Shown here in pieces: positions 15,597-23,943 of a DNA stretch of 49,564 bases. The notes under the pieces were generated by a model. The model searched no databases, was not told the DNA's origin, and was given only the letters and a program-made list of their open reading frames with translations. Made by a program: the position numbers and the translations under genes. Each line of letters begins with the position of its first letter. Position 1 is the stretch's first letter. The DNA comes from Chloroflexota bacterium (lineage in GTDB: Bacteria > Chloroflexota > Dehalococcoidia > Lucifugimonadales > JACPCL1), in the NCBI GenBank assembly GCA_016179765.1, contig JACPCL010000038.1, forward strand, positions 1 through 49,564, written 5' to 3'.

Positions 15597-16834
15597 GCCC
15601 TGCGCATCTGGCCAAAGGCGGCTGCCGCGATGAGGATGCACGCCACCGAGACGGCCATGAACCCCACCACCGCGCCCGAAGCGCCCCAGAGGCCAATGGC
15701 TACGCCCATGGTCAGGGAGCCGATGGGCTGCAGGCCGCCGATCATAGAGTGCAGGGACATGACCCGCCCTCGCACATCCTCACGCGACAGCAGCAGGAAC
15801 AGAGTGTTCTGCAGGGTGGTGTTGATGGAATTGAAGACACCCGCAGCCATCAAAAAGGCCATGGCCAGCATGAAGCTGTTGGACAGGGCAAAGAGGGCGA
15901 CGGCCACGGGATAAAGGGTCTGGGCCACCAGCATCACCTTGCCCTTGGCCCTCAGGTCGCCCATGACCACCAGCCCGGAAAGGCCCACCAGGGACCCCCA
16001 GCCCACGCCCGTAGCCAGGAACCCGTAGAGCGCAGCCGCTTGCTCTTCGCTGCCGAGGCGGGCGGCAAAGAAGGGCAGAAACTGGACATAGGGATAGATG
16101 AACAAGGTGGGGATGACGCCAATGACCACCAGACCCAGAATGGCCTTGTTCTCCCAGGAGTAGCGCAACCCAACGGCCAGGCTGCGAAGAGGGTTCTCCT
16201 GGGCGGCAAGGAACACCTGCCGAGTGTTGGAGCTAATCAGCACGGTTAAGGCTATTGCCGCCACCTTGAGCGCCGTGAGGATGTAGAAGACGCTGGCGGT
16301 GCCTACAAAGCCGATGATGATGCCGGCGATGGCCGGGCCAGATACGCGAGCGATGTTCTGGGCGATGGAGTTGAGGGTAACGGCGCTCGCCAGGTCCTGC
16401 TTCTCCACCACGTCGTACACAAAGGCCTGGCGGGCCGGCTGGTTCACCGAGGAGGCCGCGCCTTCTATGACGGAGAAAAGGTACAGGTGCCATAGCTCCG
16501 CCCGGCCCGTGCCCACCAGGACCGCCAGCCCCAGGGCCTGGAGCACCGTAACGCCCGTAGAGCCGATGATAAGGAGCCGGCGGCTCATGCGATCGCACAG
16601 GATGCCCGCCGGCGGCGACAGCATCAGGAAGACGACGCCCCGGACGGCGCCGATGGCGCCCATCTGGGTGGCGGAGCCCGTCTCCTGGAACACCAGCCAG
16701 CCCAGGCCAATCTGCTGGAACCACTGGCCAAAGCCCAGGGCGGCGGAGCTGAACACCAGGTACCGGAAGTCCCGTGCCTGGAGCGCGGCAAAGGACTTCC
16801 CCAGCCTGCTCACGAACTTCGTTTGTGTGGTCAT
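15593..16834 (-). CDS. MFS transporter (EntS/MFS_3-like)
   Basis: 413 residues with about twelve membrane segments. GILCDRMSRRLLIIGS is the cytoplasmic loop 2-3 motif of major facilitators, and NQPARQAFVYDVV with RGRVMSLHSMIGGLQPIGS match the MFS_3 (enterobactin exporter-like) group. It likely exports a small compound by proton antiport; the substrate is unknown. A second member of the same group is at 29659-30927. It converges on the OCD gene with overlapping stop codons (CTAG), leaving no room for a terminator. Confidence 0.87.
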   Translation of the reverse strand: MTTQTKFVSRLGKSFAALQARDFRYLVFSSAALGFGQWFQQIGLGWLVFQETGSATQMGAIGAVRGVVFLMLSPPAGILCDRMSRRLLIIGSTGVTVLQALGLAVLVGTGRAELWHLYLFSVIEGAASSVNQPARQAFVYDVVEKQDLASAVTLNSIAQNIARVSGPAIAGIIIGFVGTASVFYILTALKVAAIALTVLISSNTRQVFLAAQENPLRSLAVGLRYSWENKAILGLVVIGVIPTLFIYPYVQFLPFFAARLGSEEQAAALYGFLATGVGWGSLVGLSGLVVMGDLRAKGKVMLVAQTLYPVAVALFALSNSFMLAMAFLMAAGVFNSINTTLQNTLFLLLSREDVRGRVMSLHSMIGGLQPIGSLTMGVAIGLWGASGAVVGFMAVSVACILIAAAAFGQMRRA

Positions 16835-16946
16835 TGCCTCATCTGGGCGCAGGCCCAGACCTTAGGCAACATAGCCTAGCGCAATCCCCCAGCGCTGTAT
16901 AGATGCATCGGGCGATGGCGGTATGCGGCCCATTGATGGAGGCTTG

Positions 16947-17300
16947 CTACATCAAGAGGCCTTTCACGGGGACCAGGCGCTTGCCCAAGGGGTCTACTTC
17001 AAGGAGGAAGCCTGACAGGGTTTCAGCGCCTAGGATATATACCTCCTCAGGGCTGAACACGACGATACGGATTCCGCTTTTACCATCCACTCGTACCCAC
17101 GTCTGCCCGACGGGCAAGTTGATTATCTTCCCACCGGCCAATTCAAAGGGCCGCTGTTCTATGGGTGTTACCCCAAGCCGGTGCAGAAAAGTGGCCGGCA
17201 GAACCGTATAGGAGGCACGGGTTCCCACCAGGGCTTCCACGCGCTCCCAGCGCTGGCCCTGGGGGTCGCCGATGGCGATGGCATGAAGGAACGTGCCCAT
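16947..17300 (-). CDS. clan AA (retropepsin-like) aspartic protease, catalytic motif lost
   Basis: 117 residues from the ATG at 17300 (GGAG upstream; MGTFLHAIAIGDPQGQRW). The fold matches the bacterial retropepsin-like family: VEALV..., YTVLPATFLHRLGV, FELAGGKIINLPVG, then LGAETLSGFLLEVDPLGKRLVPVKGLLM at the C-terminus. The expected active-site DTGA at residues 26-29 reads GTRA, so the catalytic Asp is gone and the protein should be inactive as a protease. It lies between the zinc-finger gene and the MFS gene on the same strand, about 145 bp after the former. It may be a decayed copy or may have kept a binding role. Confidence 0.68.
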   Translation of the reverse strand: MGTFLHAIAIGDPQGQRWERVEALVGTRASYTVLPATFLHRLGVTPIEQRPFELAGGKIINLPVGQTWVRVDGKSGIRIVVFSPEEVYILGAETLSGFLLEVDPLGKRLVPVKGLLM

Positions 17301-17445
17301 GGTGCTATTCTCCGATACCAATTCTACACTAAGACCATGAGTGATGAGTTTGCCCCTATTTGTCCAATGCTCCTCGGACTGGAGCAACCCCCAAGGCTCG
17401 TGGCCTCTTGGAACACAAAATGAGCTAATCGACTAAGAAGACCCT

Positions 17446-18132
17446 CTATTTTCTTATATAGAACTTTGCTCCATTACGAACTCCTGTTCCCGCCAGTTTC
17501 TTGGCGAGATCATACGCCTGCTTATAGGAAGGTTCGCCAAGAGTAAGCTTTCTAAACCAGCCCTTTTGATGGATGTGACGCTCGGTCTCTCCTCCATCAA
17601 TATATTCGCCTGGTTTTGGCTTCGTTTTGCCCCTGGCTTTGACATTCCGTTTTTTGTGGTACTCATATTTTTCACACGTCATCTCTTTATAGCCTATGAA
17701 TCTACTAGGGCCTACACCTACGCCGGGCACGTAGTACCAATCGCGGACTTGTGATGGGAAAACCACAGTAGGGCATAGTCTGACAGCTGTCTGGTACGTC
17801 CAAATATTGGAGAGCACCTCTTCAACCGTGTCAACTAGCTGGAGCATAGCAGGCACCTCCCTTAATCCATTACTTAACTGGCGCGCCGTTGCTCGCTCTA
17901 GCGTCTGTTCAGCACGGTACTCGCGCACATCCACGTGGACGCCTGCTTGCACCGCTTCCGCAGCGAGAGCTAGGAGGTGTGCCGTCACCTCCTCGTCGTA
18001 GTACCGCTCGTCGCAGTTAGTGCACACGGAAGCAGGAACGCCCTTGAAGACGAGCGTGGTACTACCCCGCTCCAGGGTCACTGTTCCTGTCCCTGGCTTG
18101 GTCTCCCCGTATCTGCACAAAACACAGCGCAT
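17446..18132 (-). CDS. YgiT/MqsA-type zinc-finger protein with a long C-terminal domain
   Basis: 228 residues. Residues 1-75 are a YgiT-type zinc finger (C3-x2-C6 and C37-x2-C40; LVFKGVPASVCTNCDERYYDEEV), the N-terminal module of MqsA-like antitoxins. Such antitoxins are normally 75-130 residues; here about 150 extra residues follow, with GVGPSRFIGYKEMTCEKYEYHKK and DGGETERHIHQKGWF and a basic, Lys-rich middle. I do not recognise this C-terminal domain. The gene starts one base after the stop of the DUF4258 gene, with the GGAGGAGG ribosome site inside that gene, so the two are translationally coupled. Confidence 0.7.
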   Translation of the reverse strand: MRCVLCRYGETKPGTGTVTLERGSTTLVFKGVPASVCTNCDERYYDEEVTAHLLALAAEAVQAGVHVDVREYRAEQTLERATARQLSNGLREVPAMLQLVDTVEEVLSNIWTYQTAVRLCPTVVFPSQVRDWYYVPGVGVGPSRFIGYKEMTCEKYEYHKKRNVKARGKTKPKPGEYIDGGETERHIHQKGWFRKLTLGEPSYKQAYDLAKKLAGTGVRNGAKFYIRK

Positions 18133-18133
18133 T

Positions 18134-18412
18134 CTAGGTCCTCCTCCGCCGATACTCTGGCGGCTCCCAGTGTCCCGCATCTGGCACATATACGGTAATA
18201 ATAACCGTGATCTGGTCCTGAGTGTTATCCGCCGCCACGACATGGAGCGGCCTACCCCTCCGCCACCCGCGTACGAGTCTACTTGGCAACGGCGCATCAT
18301 CGGGATAGGTCTCAATTACTTCGCCGTGATCAACCACCTCACGAATGTCTTGAGGCTCTATTCCGCGCTCAAACATTCGTTGAATGGCATGACCAGTGAA
18401 ATTCAACCTCAT
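18134..18412 (-). CDS. DUF4258 protein, putative toxin
   Basis: 92 residues, starting MRLNFTGHAIQRMFERGI, the usual DUF4258 opening (His-Ala-x2-Arg-Met), with VIITVYVPD and a W-rich end. DUF4258 genes are frequently paired with YgiT-type zinc-finger genes, as here; by analogy with MqsR/RelE-fold partners it is a candidate mRNA-interfering toxin. No catalytic residues can be assigned with certainty. Its start lies 11 nt past the duplicated ilvD 3' end (18424-18478), so it was probably the original downstream neighbour of ilvD. Confidence 0.7.
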   Translation of the reverse strand: MRLNFTGHAIQRMFERGIEPQDIREVVDHGEVIETYPDDAPLPSRLVRGWRRGRPLHVVAADNTQDQITVIITVYVPDAGHWEPPEYRRRRT

Positions 18413-18423
18413 GGGTCGCTATC

Positions 18424-18478
18424 ACCCCGTCACCGCGCCCTGCGCGGCGCTGCCCACCAGCTTGGCGTACTTGGCCAG
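18424..18478 (-). repeat. second copy of the ilvD 3' end
   Basis: This 55-nt segment matches 19231-19285 at 52 positions. On the minus strand it reads in frame as [18 protein letters not shown]-stop, the exact C-terminus of the IlvD encoded upstream. The three substitutions are all third-position synonymous (CTG/CTC, GCC/GCG, GTG/GTA), and the stop is TGA rather than TAG. It lies beyond the 91-residue/protease module and immediately before the DUF4258 gene. Confidence 0.9.
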
Positions 18479-18503
18479 CCATAATCAGGCTGCCCTCTCA
18501 CGG

Positions 18504-18873
18504 TCATGGCAGCCTTACCAATAATACCGTGCCGTCATCCACTACCTGGATCCGCAGTTCGTAGCCACGCATCAAAGCCATACCAATGAGCGGGTCAATG
18601 TTGGCTTGCTCTACTGGGATACGGCGTGATTCACCGTCCCATAGACCGTGGCTTCATAGATGTCAAAAACGCTCTCACTCCCGTTCGCCAGCAATGCTCG
18701 GCCTCGCCTGCGCCAGGGCAGAGCAAGTGTGGCGATGGCCCTGGGAGGTAGGCATAATGAACCATCAAATCCTGTGTCAATAATGCGTCAATCTCCTGCG
18801 TTTGACCCCCAGGGCTCCGTACTTGCAAAGGGATGATGGCCTGGGCCTCAGGAGTTACGGTACCCCTTATCAT
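18504..18873 (-). pseudogene. clan AA aspartic protease, two frameshifts
   Basis: The start MIRGTVTPEAQAIIPLQV is typical of a bacterial retropepsin-like family. Reading continues correctly only with two one-base corrections. After EIDALL the frame must shift near 18780 to give DTGFDGSLCLPP, which contains the catalytic DTG. Near 18640 it must shift again to give WDGESRRIPVEQANIDPLIG and an end in TVLLVRLP. Both look like single-base losses. The start overlaps the stop of the 91-residue gene (ATGA), so the two form one coupled unit. Sequencing error is possible but would have to occur twice. Confidence 0.75.
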
Positions 18874-19145
18874 GCCTCTGCCAGCACTCGCTGAAGTCCA
18901 AAGCGGCGCACGTAACGAGAGCCTACCCGGATGAGCCAGACTTGGGCATTGTGGTGGTGCTCCAGCAGCCGGTCTGAGGCTGCAAGTTCGTCTGCGTCTA
19001 TTTCGTAGTCGCCCGTTTCAATGTCTATGGCGACGAACTTTCCCTTATCACCCTCCACGATATGGGGGCGTACCTTGCGATCATAGAATTCCTCGCCACG
19101 CCTTGAAAATTCTTCTTTGCTGTAGCGTGGTTGTGCGCTTGGCAT
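18870..19145 (-). CDS. conserved small protein partnered with an aspartic protease
   Basis: 91 residues: YSKEEFSRRGEEFYDRKVRP, then GKFVAIDIETGDYEIDADEL, ASDRLL and VWLIRVGSRYVRRFG. I recall this type as a recurrent neighbour of clan AA aspartic proteases in Chloroflexota and cyanobacteria, but no function is established. It is predicted soluble and acidic in the middle. Ribosome site AGAAGGA is 6 nt before the ATG. A TACAAT hexamer upstream (about 19187) may be its -10. The gene is the first of a two-gene unit inserted between two copies of the ilvD 3' end. Confidence 0.7.
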   Translation of the reverse strand: MPSAQPRYSKEEFSRRGEEFYDRKVRPHIVEGDKGKFVAIDIETGDYEIDADELAASDRLLEHHHNAQVWLIRVGSRYVRRFGLQRVLAEA

Positions 19146-19228
19146 AGTTGTCCTTCCTTCTCCCCGTCTTTTCAGAGTATTGTACCTCGCTGGCTGGTCA
19201 CGATGCTTTGGATGATGGTGGGGACCCC

Positions 19229-20914
19229 CTACCCCGTTACCGCGCCCTGCGCCGCGCTGCCCACCAGCTTGGCGTACTTGGCGAGAGCGCCCGTCGTTTC
19301 GCGCGGCGGCAGGGGCTTCCAGCGGCGCAGGCGGGCGCGGATGGCGGCGTCGGAGACCGCCATGTCCAGGCGGCGGTTAACGGCGTCCACGGTAATCATG
19401 TCGCCGGTGCGGACGACGGCGATGGGGCCGCCGACGGCTGCCTCGGGCGCAACGTGGCCCACCATGAGGCCGTGGGTGGCGCCGGAGAAGCGTCCGTCGG
19501 TCAGCAGGGCCACGCTCTCGCCAAGACCCTGGCCCACCAGGGCCGCCGTCACCGCCAGCATCTCCCTCATGCCGGGGCCGCCCACCGGGCCCTCGTACCG
19601 GATGACCACCACGTCGCCCGCCACAATCTCCTGGCGCTGGACGGCGGCGAAGGCGTCGGCCTCGCTGTCAAAGACCTTGGCTGGGCCTCGCTGCTGGAGG
19701 TGCTGGTTGCCCGCTACCTTGATGACGCCGCCCTCCGGGGCCAGGTTGCCCTTCACAATCACCATGCCGCCCGTGGGCGCCAGTGGCCGGTTGACAGGGT
19801 AGACGATGTCCTGGTCGTCCCGCAGCGCCACAGCCTTCAGGTTCTCCGCCACGGTTTTGCCGGTGACAGTAAGGCAATCGCCGTGGAGCAGCTTGGCGTC
19901 CAGCAGGCGCTTCATCACCTGGGAGACGCCGCCGATGCGACCCAGGTCGGCCATGACGTACTTGCCGCCGGGCTTCATGTCGGCGATGTAGGGGGTCTTA
20001 TCGCTGATGCGATTGAAGTCGTCCAAGGCAAGCGGCACGCCGGCTTCGTGGGCCATAGCCAGGGAGTGGAGCACCAGGTTGGTGGAGCCGCCCATGGACA
20101 GAGTAACGGTGATGGCGTTCTCAAAGGCATCCCAGGTCATGATATCGCGAGGCCTGATGCCCAGCTTCAGCAGGTTCAGGACCGCATCGCCGGCCTGCTG
20201 GCACTCCTCGGTCTTGCGGGGGTCAACGGCGGGGATGGCGGCGTCGCCCGGGAGGGACATGCCCAGGGCCTCAATGAAGGTGGACATGGTGTTGGCGGTG
20301 AAGAGGCCGGCGCAGGAGCCTTCGCCGGGGCAAGCACGGCGCTCAATCTCTAAAAGCTCGGCGTCGTTGATGGAGCCGCGGGAGTGCGCGCCCACGGCCT
20401 CAAAGACGTCCTGGATATTGATGTCCTTGCCGCGCCAGACGCCGGGCAGGATGGTCCCGCCGTACACGAAGACGGCGGGGATGTTCAGGCGGGCCATGGC
20501 CATCAGGCAGCCGGGCATGTTCTTATCGCAGCCGGCGACGGTCACCAGACCGTCAAACCACTCGCCGCGGGCCACCAGCTCAATGGAGTCGGCGATGACC
20601 TCGCGGCTGACCAGCGACGTCTTCATGCCGTCGGTGCCCATGGATATGCCGTCGCTGACGGTGATGGTGCCGAACTCAAAGGGGGTGCCGCGAGCGGAGC
20701 GGACACCCTCCTTCACACGGGCCGCCAGTCGGCCCAGATGGAAGTTGCAGGGCGTGACCTCGGATCCCAGGTTGGCGACGCCGACGAAAGGCCGTGCGAG
20801 GGCGTCGTCGTCCAGGCCCACGGCCCGGAGCATGGCGCGGGCCGGGGCGCGCTCCGGCCCCTGGGTGATGGTGCGGCTCTTGTGCTTGGCGTCAAAGGGC
20901 TGGCGTGTAGTCAT
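19229..20914 (-). CDS. ilvD: dihydroxy-acid dehydratase
   Basis: A 561-residue Fe-S enzyme of branched-chain amino acid synthesis, converting 2,3-dihydroxy-isovalerate and -methylvalerate to the 2-keto acids. The three cluster cysteines are in place: Cys56 (VTPCN), Cys129 ([10 protein letters not shown]) and Cys201 ([14 protein letters not shown]). Metal and substrate motifs include [12 protein letters not shown] and DGRFSG. Length is normal. A good promoter (20956-20984) precedes it. Its last 18 codons occur a second time at 18424-18478, although the gene itself is complete. Confidence 0.96.
   Translation of the reverse strand: MTTRQPFDAKHKSRTITQGPERAPARAMLRAVGLDDDALARPFVGVANLGSEVTPCNFHLGRLAARVKEGVRSARGTPFEFGTITVSDGISMGTDGMKTSLVSREVIADSIELVARGEWFDGLVTVAGCDKNMPGCLMAMARLNIPAVFVYGGTILPGVWRGKDINIQDVFEAVGAHSRGSINDAELLEIERRACPGEGSCAGLFTANTMSTFIEALGMSLPGDAAIPAVDPRKTEECQQAGDAVLNLLKLGIRPRDIMTWDAFENAITVTLSMGGSTNLVLHSLAMAHEAGVPLALDDFNRISDKTPYIADMKPGGKYVMADLGRIGGVSQVMKRLLDAKLLHGDCLTVTGKTVAENLKAVALRDDQDIVYPVNRPLAPTGGMVIVKGNLAPEGGVIKVAGNQHLQQRGPAKVFDSEADAFAAVQRQEIVAGDVVVIRYEGPVGGPGMREMLAVTAALVGQGLGESVALLTDGRFSGATHGLMVGHVAPEAAVGGPIAVVRTGDMITVDAVNRRLDMAVSDAAIRARLRRWKPLPPRETTGALAKYAKLVGSAAQGAVTG
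19231..19285 (-). repeat. ilvD 3' end, copy inside the intact gene
   Basis: Partner of the 18424-18478 segment (52/55 identical). The distance between the starts of the two copies is 807 bp, covering the 91-residue gene and the protease pseudogene. Confidence 0.9.
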
Positions 20915-20955
20915 GGGTACCTCACGGTTGAGATGTGGGACAAGCGTTACGGCTG

Positions 20956-20984
20956 ATTATAGCTGGGCTGGAAAGAAGGCTCAA
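20956..20984 (-). promoter_or_regulatory. ilvD promoter
   Basis: Minus-strand TTGAGC (20979-20984), 17-nt spacer, TATAAT (20956-20961). The leader to the ATG at 20914 would be about 35 nt and carries GTGAGG as ribosome site. No leader peptide or T-box was seen. Confidence 0.7.
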
Positions 20985-21112
20985 TGGAGAGGGAAAACAG
21001 ATGACCATCCTGGGGTGGGTGTTGCAGGGGGCCATTTGAGGTTGCGTTGCCGCACGATTTATGACATATTGGCGCAATTACTTCTCGCCAGCGCTGGCGA
21101 AGGAGCGCCGCC

Positions 21113-22309
21113 ATGACCCAGTTGCCCTTGCGGAACATTCGCGTGTTGGAGCTTTCGCAGATCGTGGCCGGGCCTTCAGCCGGCCTCATCCTTGCAGACA
21201 TGGGAGCCGACGTCATCAAGGTAGAGCCGCCGGACGCCCTGGAGCCAAGCCGCATCGGCACCGCCCGCAACGGCAGCTTCTTTTTCTTCAACCGCAACAA
21301 ACGCAGCATCGTCCTGGACCTGAAGAAGGCGGAAGGGCTCCAGGTCTTTTACCGCCTGGCGGATAAGGCTGATGTGATGGTGGAGAACATGGGGCCGGGC
21401 ACCACAGACCGCTTGGGCATTGGTTACGAGCAGCTTGCTCAGCGTAACCCGCGCATCATCTATTGCAGCGTCAAGGGCTTCCTCAGCGGCCCCAACAGCG
21501 ACCAACCCTCTTTGGATGAGCTGGCCCAGATGATGTCTGGCCTGGCCTACATGACCGGCCCCCAGGGAAGACCCTTGCGGGCGGGAGCCAGCGTCGTGGA
21601 CATCGGCGCGGCAACCTACGCCGTCATGGGCGTGATGGGCGCTCTTTTAGAGCGGCAGCAAACGGGCAAAGGCCAGAAGATTACCGGCGGCCTGTTTGAA
21701 ACAGCCCTCTTCTTCGTGGGCCAGCACATGGCGGGCGTTCAGCAGACTAGCCAGCCCCCACGGCCCATGGGGGAACGGGACCGAGGAAACCGTACCGGCG
21801 GTTGGGGCGTCTACGACCTTTTTGAATGCTCCGACGGTCACCAGGTTTTCATTGGGGTCACCAGCAACGCGCAGTGGAAGCGGCTTTGCCAGGTCCTGCG
21901 CCTTGAAGACCTGGCGAACAATCCCGACCTGGAGGACAATCTCGGCAGGGCCAGAAACCGGGAATTGACCATCCCGCGCATTGAACAGGTAGTGCACTCC
22001 ATGGACAGCAGCCTCCTGGTCCGCCTCATGTCAGAAAACAGCATCCCTGTGGCCCCTCTGAACACTCCGCAGTCGGTGCTAGAGGAACCTCACGTCCAGG
22101 CGCCCCACCGCCTGATGCACTCTCAGGGCAACAATGTGGAGTTGGCCTTGCCGGCTTTGCCCTACGAAAGTTCCGACTACGACTTCTCCAAACGATATGA
22201 CGCGCCCCTGCGTCCAGGCCGGGACACCCGGGAGATTCTAGCCGAGGCGGGGTACACCACCCAGGAGATAGGGCAACTTCTGCGCGCAGAGGCGGCGAAG
22301 ATTCTGTAG
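21113..22309 (+). CDS. CaiB/BaiF family III CoA-transferase
   Basis: A 398-residue CoA-transferase of the formyl-CoA/carnitine-CoA type. It opens with LRNIRVLELSQIVAGPSAGLILADMGADVIKVE and has RSIVLDLKKAEG, ENMGPGTTDRLGIGY and PSLDELAQMMSGLAYMTG, with an Asp in the region where the family forms its acyl intermediate. It would move CoA between organic acids; the substrates are unknown. The ATG has AAGGAG 8 nt upstream. It is divergent from ilvD and followed by gltX on the same strand after about 120 bp. Confidence 0.9.
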   Translation: MTQLPLRNIRVLELSQIVAGPSAGLILADMGADVIKVEPPDALEPSRIGTARNGSFFFFNRNKRSIVLDLKKAEGLQVFYRLADKADVMVENMGPGTTDRLGIGYEQLAQRNPRIIYCSVKGFLSGPNSDQPSLDELAQMMSGLAYMTGPQGRPLRAGASVVDIGAATYAVMGVMGALLERQQTGKGQKITGGLFETALFFVGQHMAGVQQTSQPPRPMGERDRGNRTGGWGVYDLFECSDGHQVFIGVTSNAQWKRLCQVLRLEDLANNPDLEDNLGRARNRELTIPRIEQVVHSMDSSLLVRLMSENSIPVAPLNTPQSVLEEPHVQAPHRLMHSQGNNVELALPALPYESSDYDFSKRYDAPLRPGRDTREILAEAGYTTQEIGQLLRAEAAKIL

Positions 22310-22429
22310 CCGCGTGAACCCCCTGGCGTCTCCCCTGATTCCTCTGGCTTCCCCTCGCCCAGCCAGGGAGTGCCCCCGTTCCCCTCCCCTTCCGCCGTCC
22401 CAGGTGTTAGAATCCCCTGGGAGCTTCCT

Positions 22430-23911
22430 ATGACACAAACGCAAGAGGTTCGCGTTCGCTACGCCCCAAGCCCAACGGGTGACCCCCACGTGGGCAATAT
22501 CCGCACCGCGCTCTTCAACTGGCTGTACGCCCGGCACACCGGGGGCAAGTTCATCCTGCGTATAGAGGACACGGACCAGTTGCGAGAGGCGCAGGGCGCC
22601 CTTTCGGCCATCCTGCAGTCCCTGCGCTGGCTGGGCCTCCAGTGGGACGAAGGCCCAGAGGTGGGCGGCCCCTACGCCCCATACATCCAGTCGGAGCGGC
22701 TGCCCCTCTACCAGGAGGCGGCCCGCCGCCTGGTTGCCCAGGGCCACGCCTACACCTGCTACTGCACCCCAGAGGAGCTGGAGGCCATGCGCAAAATGCA
22801 GCAGCAGCGCAGAGAGCCTCCCAGGTACGAACGCCGCTGCCGTGACGCGGCATATCGGGAGAAGAAGGCGAAGGAGGGAGGGCCGTCGGTCATTCGCTTC
22901 AGGACGCCGCTGGAAGGCGACGCCATCGTCGTGCATGACCTGGTGCGGAACGGCGTCTCCTTTGACCCGGCCACCCTGGACGACTTCGTGCTGCTGAAGT
23001 CCGCCGGCTTCCCCACCTACCACCTGGCCAACGTGGTGGACGACCACTTCATGCACATCACCCACGTCCTGCGGGCGGAGGAGTGGCTGCCCAGCACGCC
23101 CCGTCACCTGATGCTGTACCGCGCCCTGGGCTACAACGTACCCAAGTTCGGCCACCTGCCTATGATCCTGGGGCCAGACCGCTCCAAGCTCTCCAAACGC
23201 CACGGAGCCACCGCTTTGCTAGACTACCGGGCGCAGGGTTTTCTCCCTGAAGCCATGGTCAACTTCCTGGCCCTGCTGGGCTGGTCCCTGGATGACAAGA
23301 CCGAGGTCCTTTCACAAGAGGAGCTGGTACGCCACTTCTCCATTGAGCGCATCAGCAAGGCGGCGGCCATCTTCAACATAGAGAAGCTGACCTGGATGAA
23401 CGGCGTGTACATCCGCAAGATGGGGCCGGAGGCGCTGGCCGCGCAACTGGCTACAGCCTTGACGCACCACGCCCAAGAGAAAGGTATTACCCTGGCAGCG
23501 CCCATCACCCAAGACGCCCTGCGCCCCATTACGCCCCTGGTGCAGGAGCGGCTGCATACCATGCAACCCCAGGAGGTGTGGGACCTGTGCGGCTTCTTCC
23601 TGACCCCTCTGCCGGCCTACGGCGACGCACCCTTCAGGAAGTCGCCCCTTGCTCCCCAGGCGCGGCGCGCCGCGCTGGAGGAGACCGTTGTTGCCCTGGA
23701 GAGCCTAGAGGACTTCAGCGCCACAGCCCTTGAGGGGGCGCTGCGCCCCCTGGCGGAGCGCCTGGGCCTCAAAACGCGCGACCTGTTCATGCTCATCCGC
23801 ATCGCCGTCACGGGCACTGACGTGGCCCCGCCCCTCTTTGAGACGATGGCTGTGCTGGGCAAGGAGCGGACATTGGAGCGGCTGCGGTATGCGATAAGGC
23901 TGGCAGGGTAG
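22430..23911 (+). CDS. gltX: glutamyl-tRNA synthetase
   Basis: A 493-residue class I synthetase. The HIGH-type motif is in YAPSPTGDPHVGNIRTALFNW, and KLSKR (Lys253-Arg257) is the KMSKS motif. The C-terminal half is the anticodon-binding helical domain (residues about 330-490). The start MTQTQEVRVRYAPSPTG at 22430 matches the family; the frame opens at 22370 but with an atypical leader. Whether it is discriminating or also charges tRNA-Gln cannot be read from the sequence. The helicase gene follows after only about 30 nt. Confidence 0.96.
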   Translation: MTQTQEVRVRYAPSPTGDPHVGNIRTALFNWLYARHTGGKFILRIEDTDQLREAQGALSAILQSLRWLGLQWDEGPEVGGPYAPYIQSERLPLYQEAARRLVAQGHAYTCYCTPEELEAMRKMQQQRREPPRYERRCRDAAYREKKAKEGGPSVIRFRTPLEGDAIVVHDLVRNGVSFDPATLDDFVLLKSAGFPTYHLANVVDDHFMHITHVLRAEEWLPSTPRHLMLYRALGYNVPKFGHLPMILGPDRSKLSKRHGATALLDYRAQGFLPEAMVNFLALLGWSLDDKTEVLSQEELVRHFSIERISKAAAIFNIEKLTWMNGVYIRKMGPEALAAQLATALTHHAQEKGITLAAPITQDALRPITPLVQERLHTMQPQEVWDLCGFFLTPLPAYGDAPFRKSPLAPQARRAALEETVVALESLEDFSATALEGALRPLAERLGLKTRDLFMLIRIAVTGTDVAPPLFETMAVLGKERTLERLRYAIRLAG

Positions 23912-23943
23912 GACAGCCAACTATTTGTCACCCTGATGATCTC

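Noticed and set aside
19148-20353. 401-codon forward open frame over ilvD
   Set aside because: Antisense shadow of a conserved Fe-S dehydratase gene.
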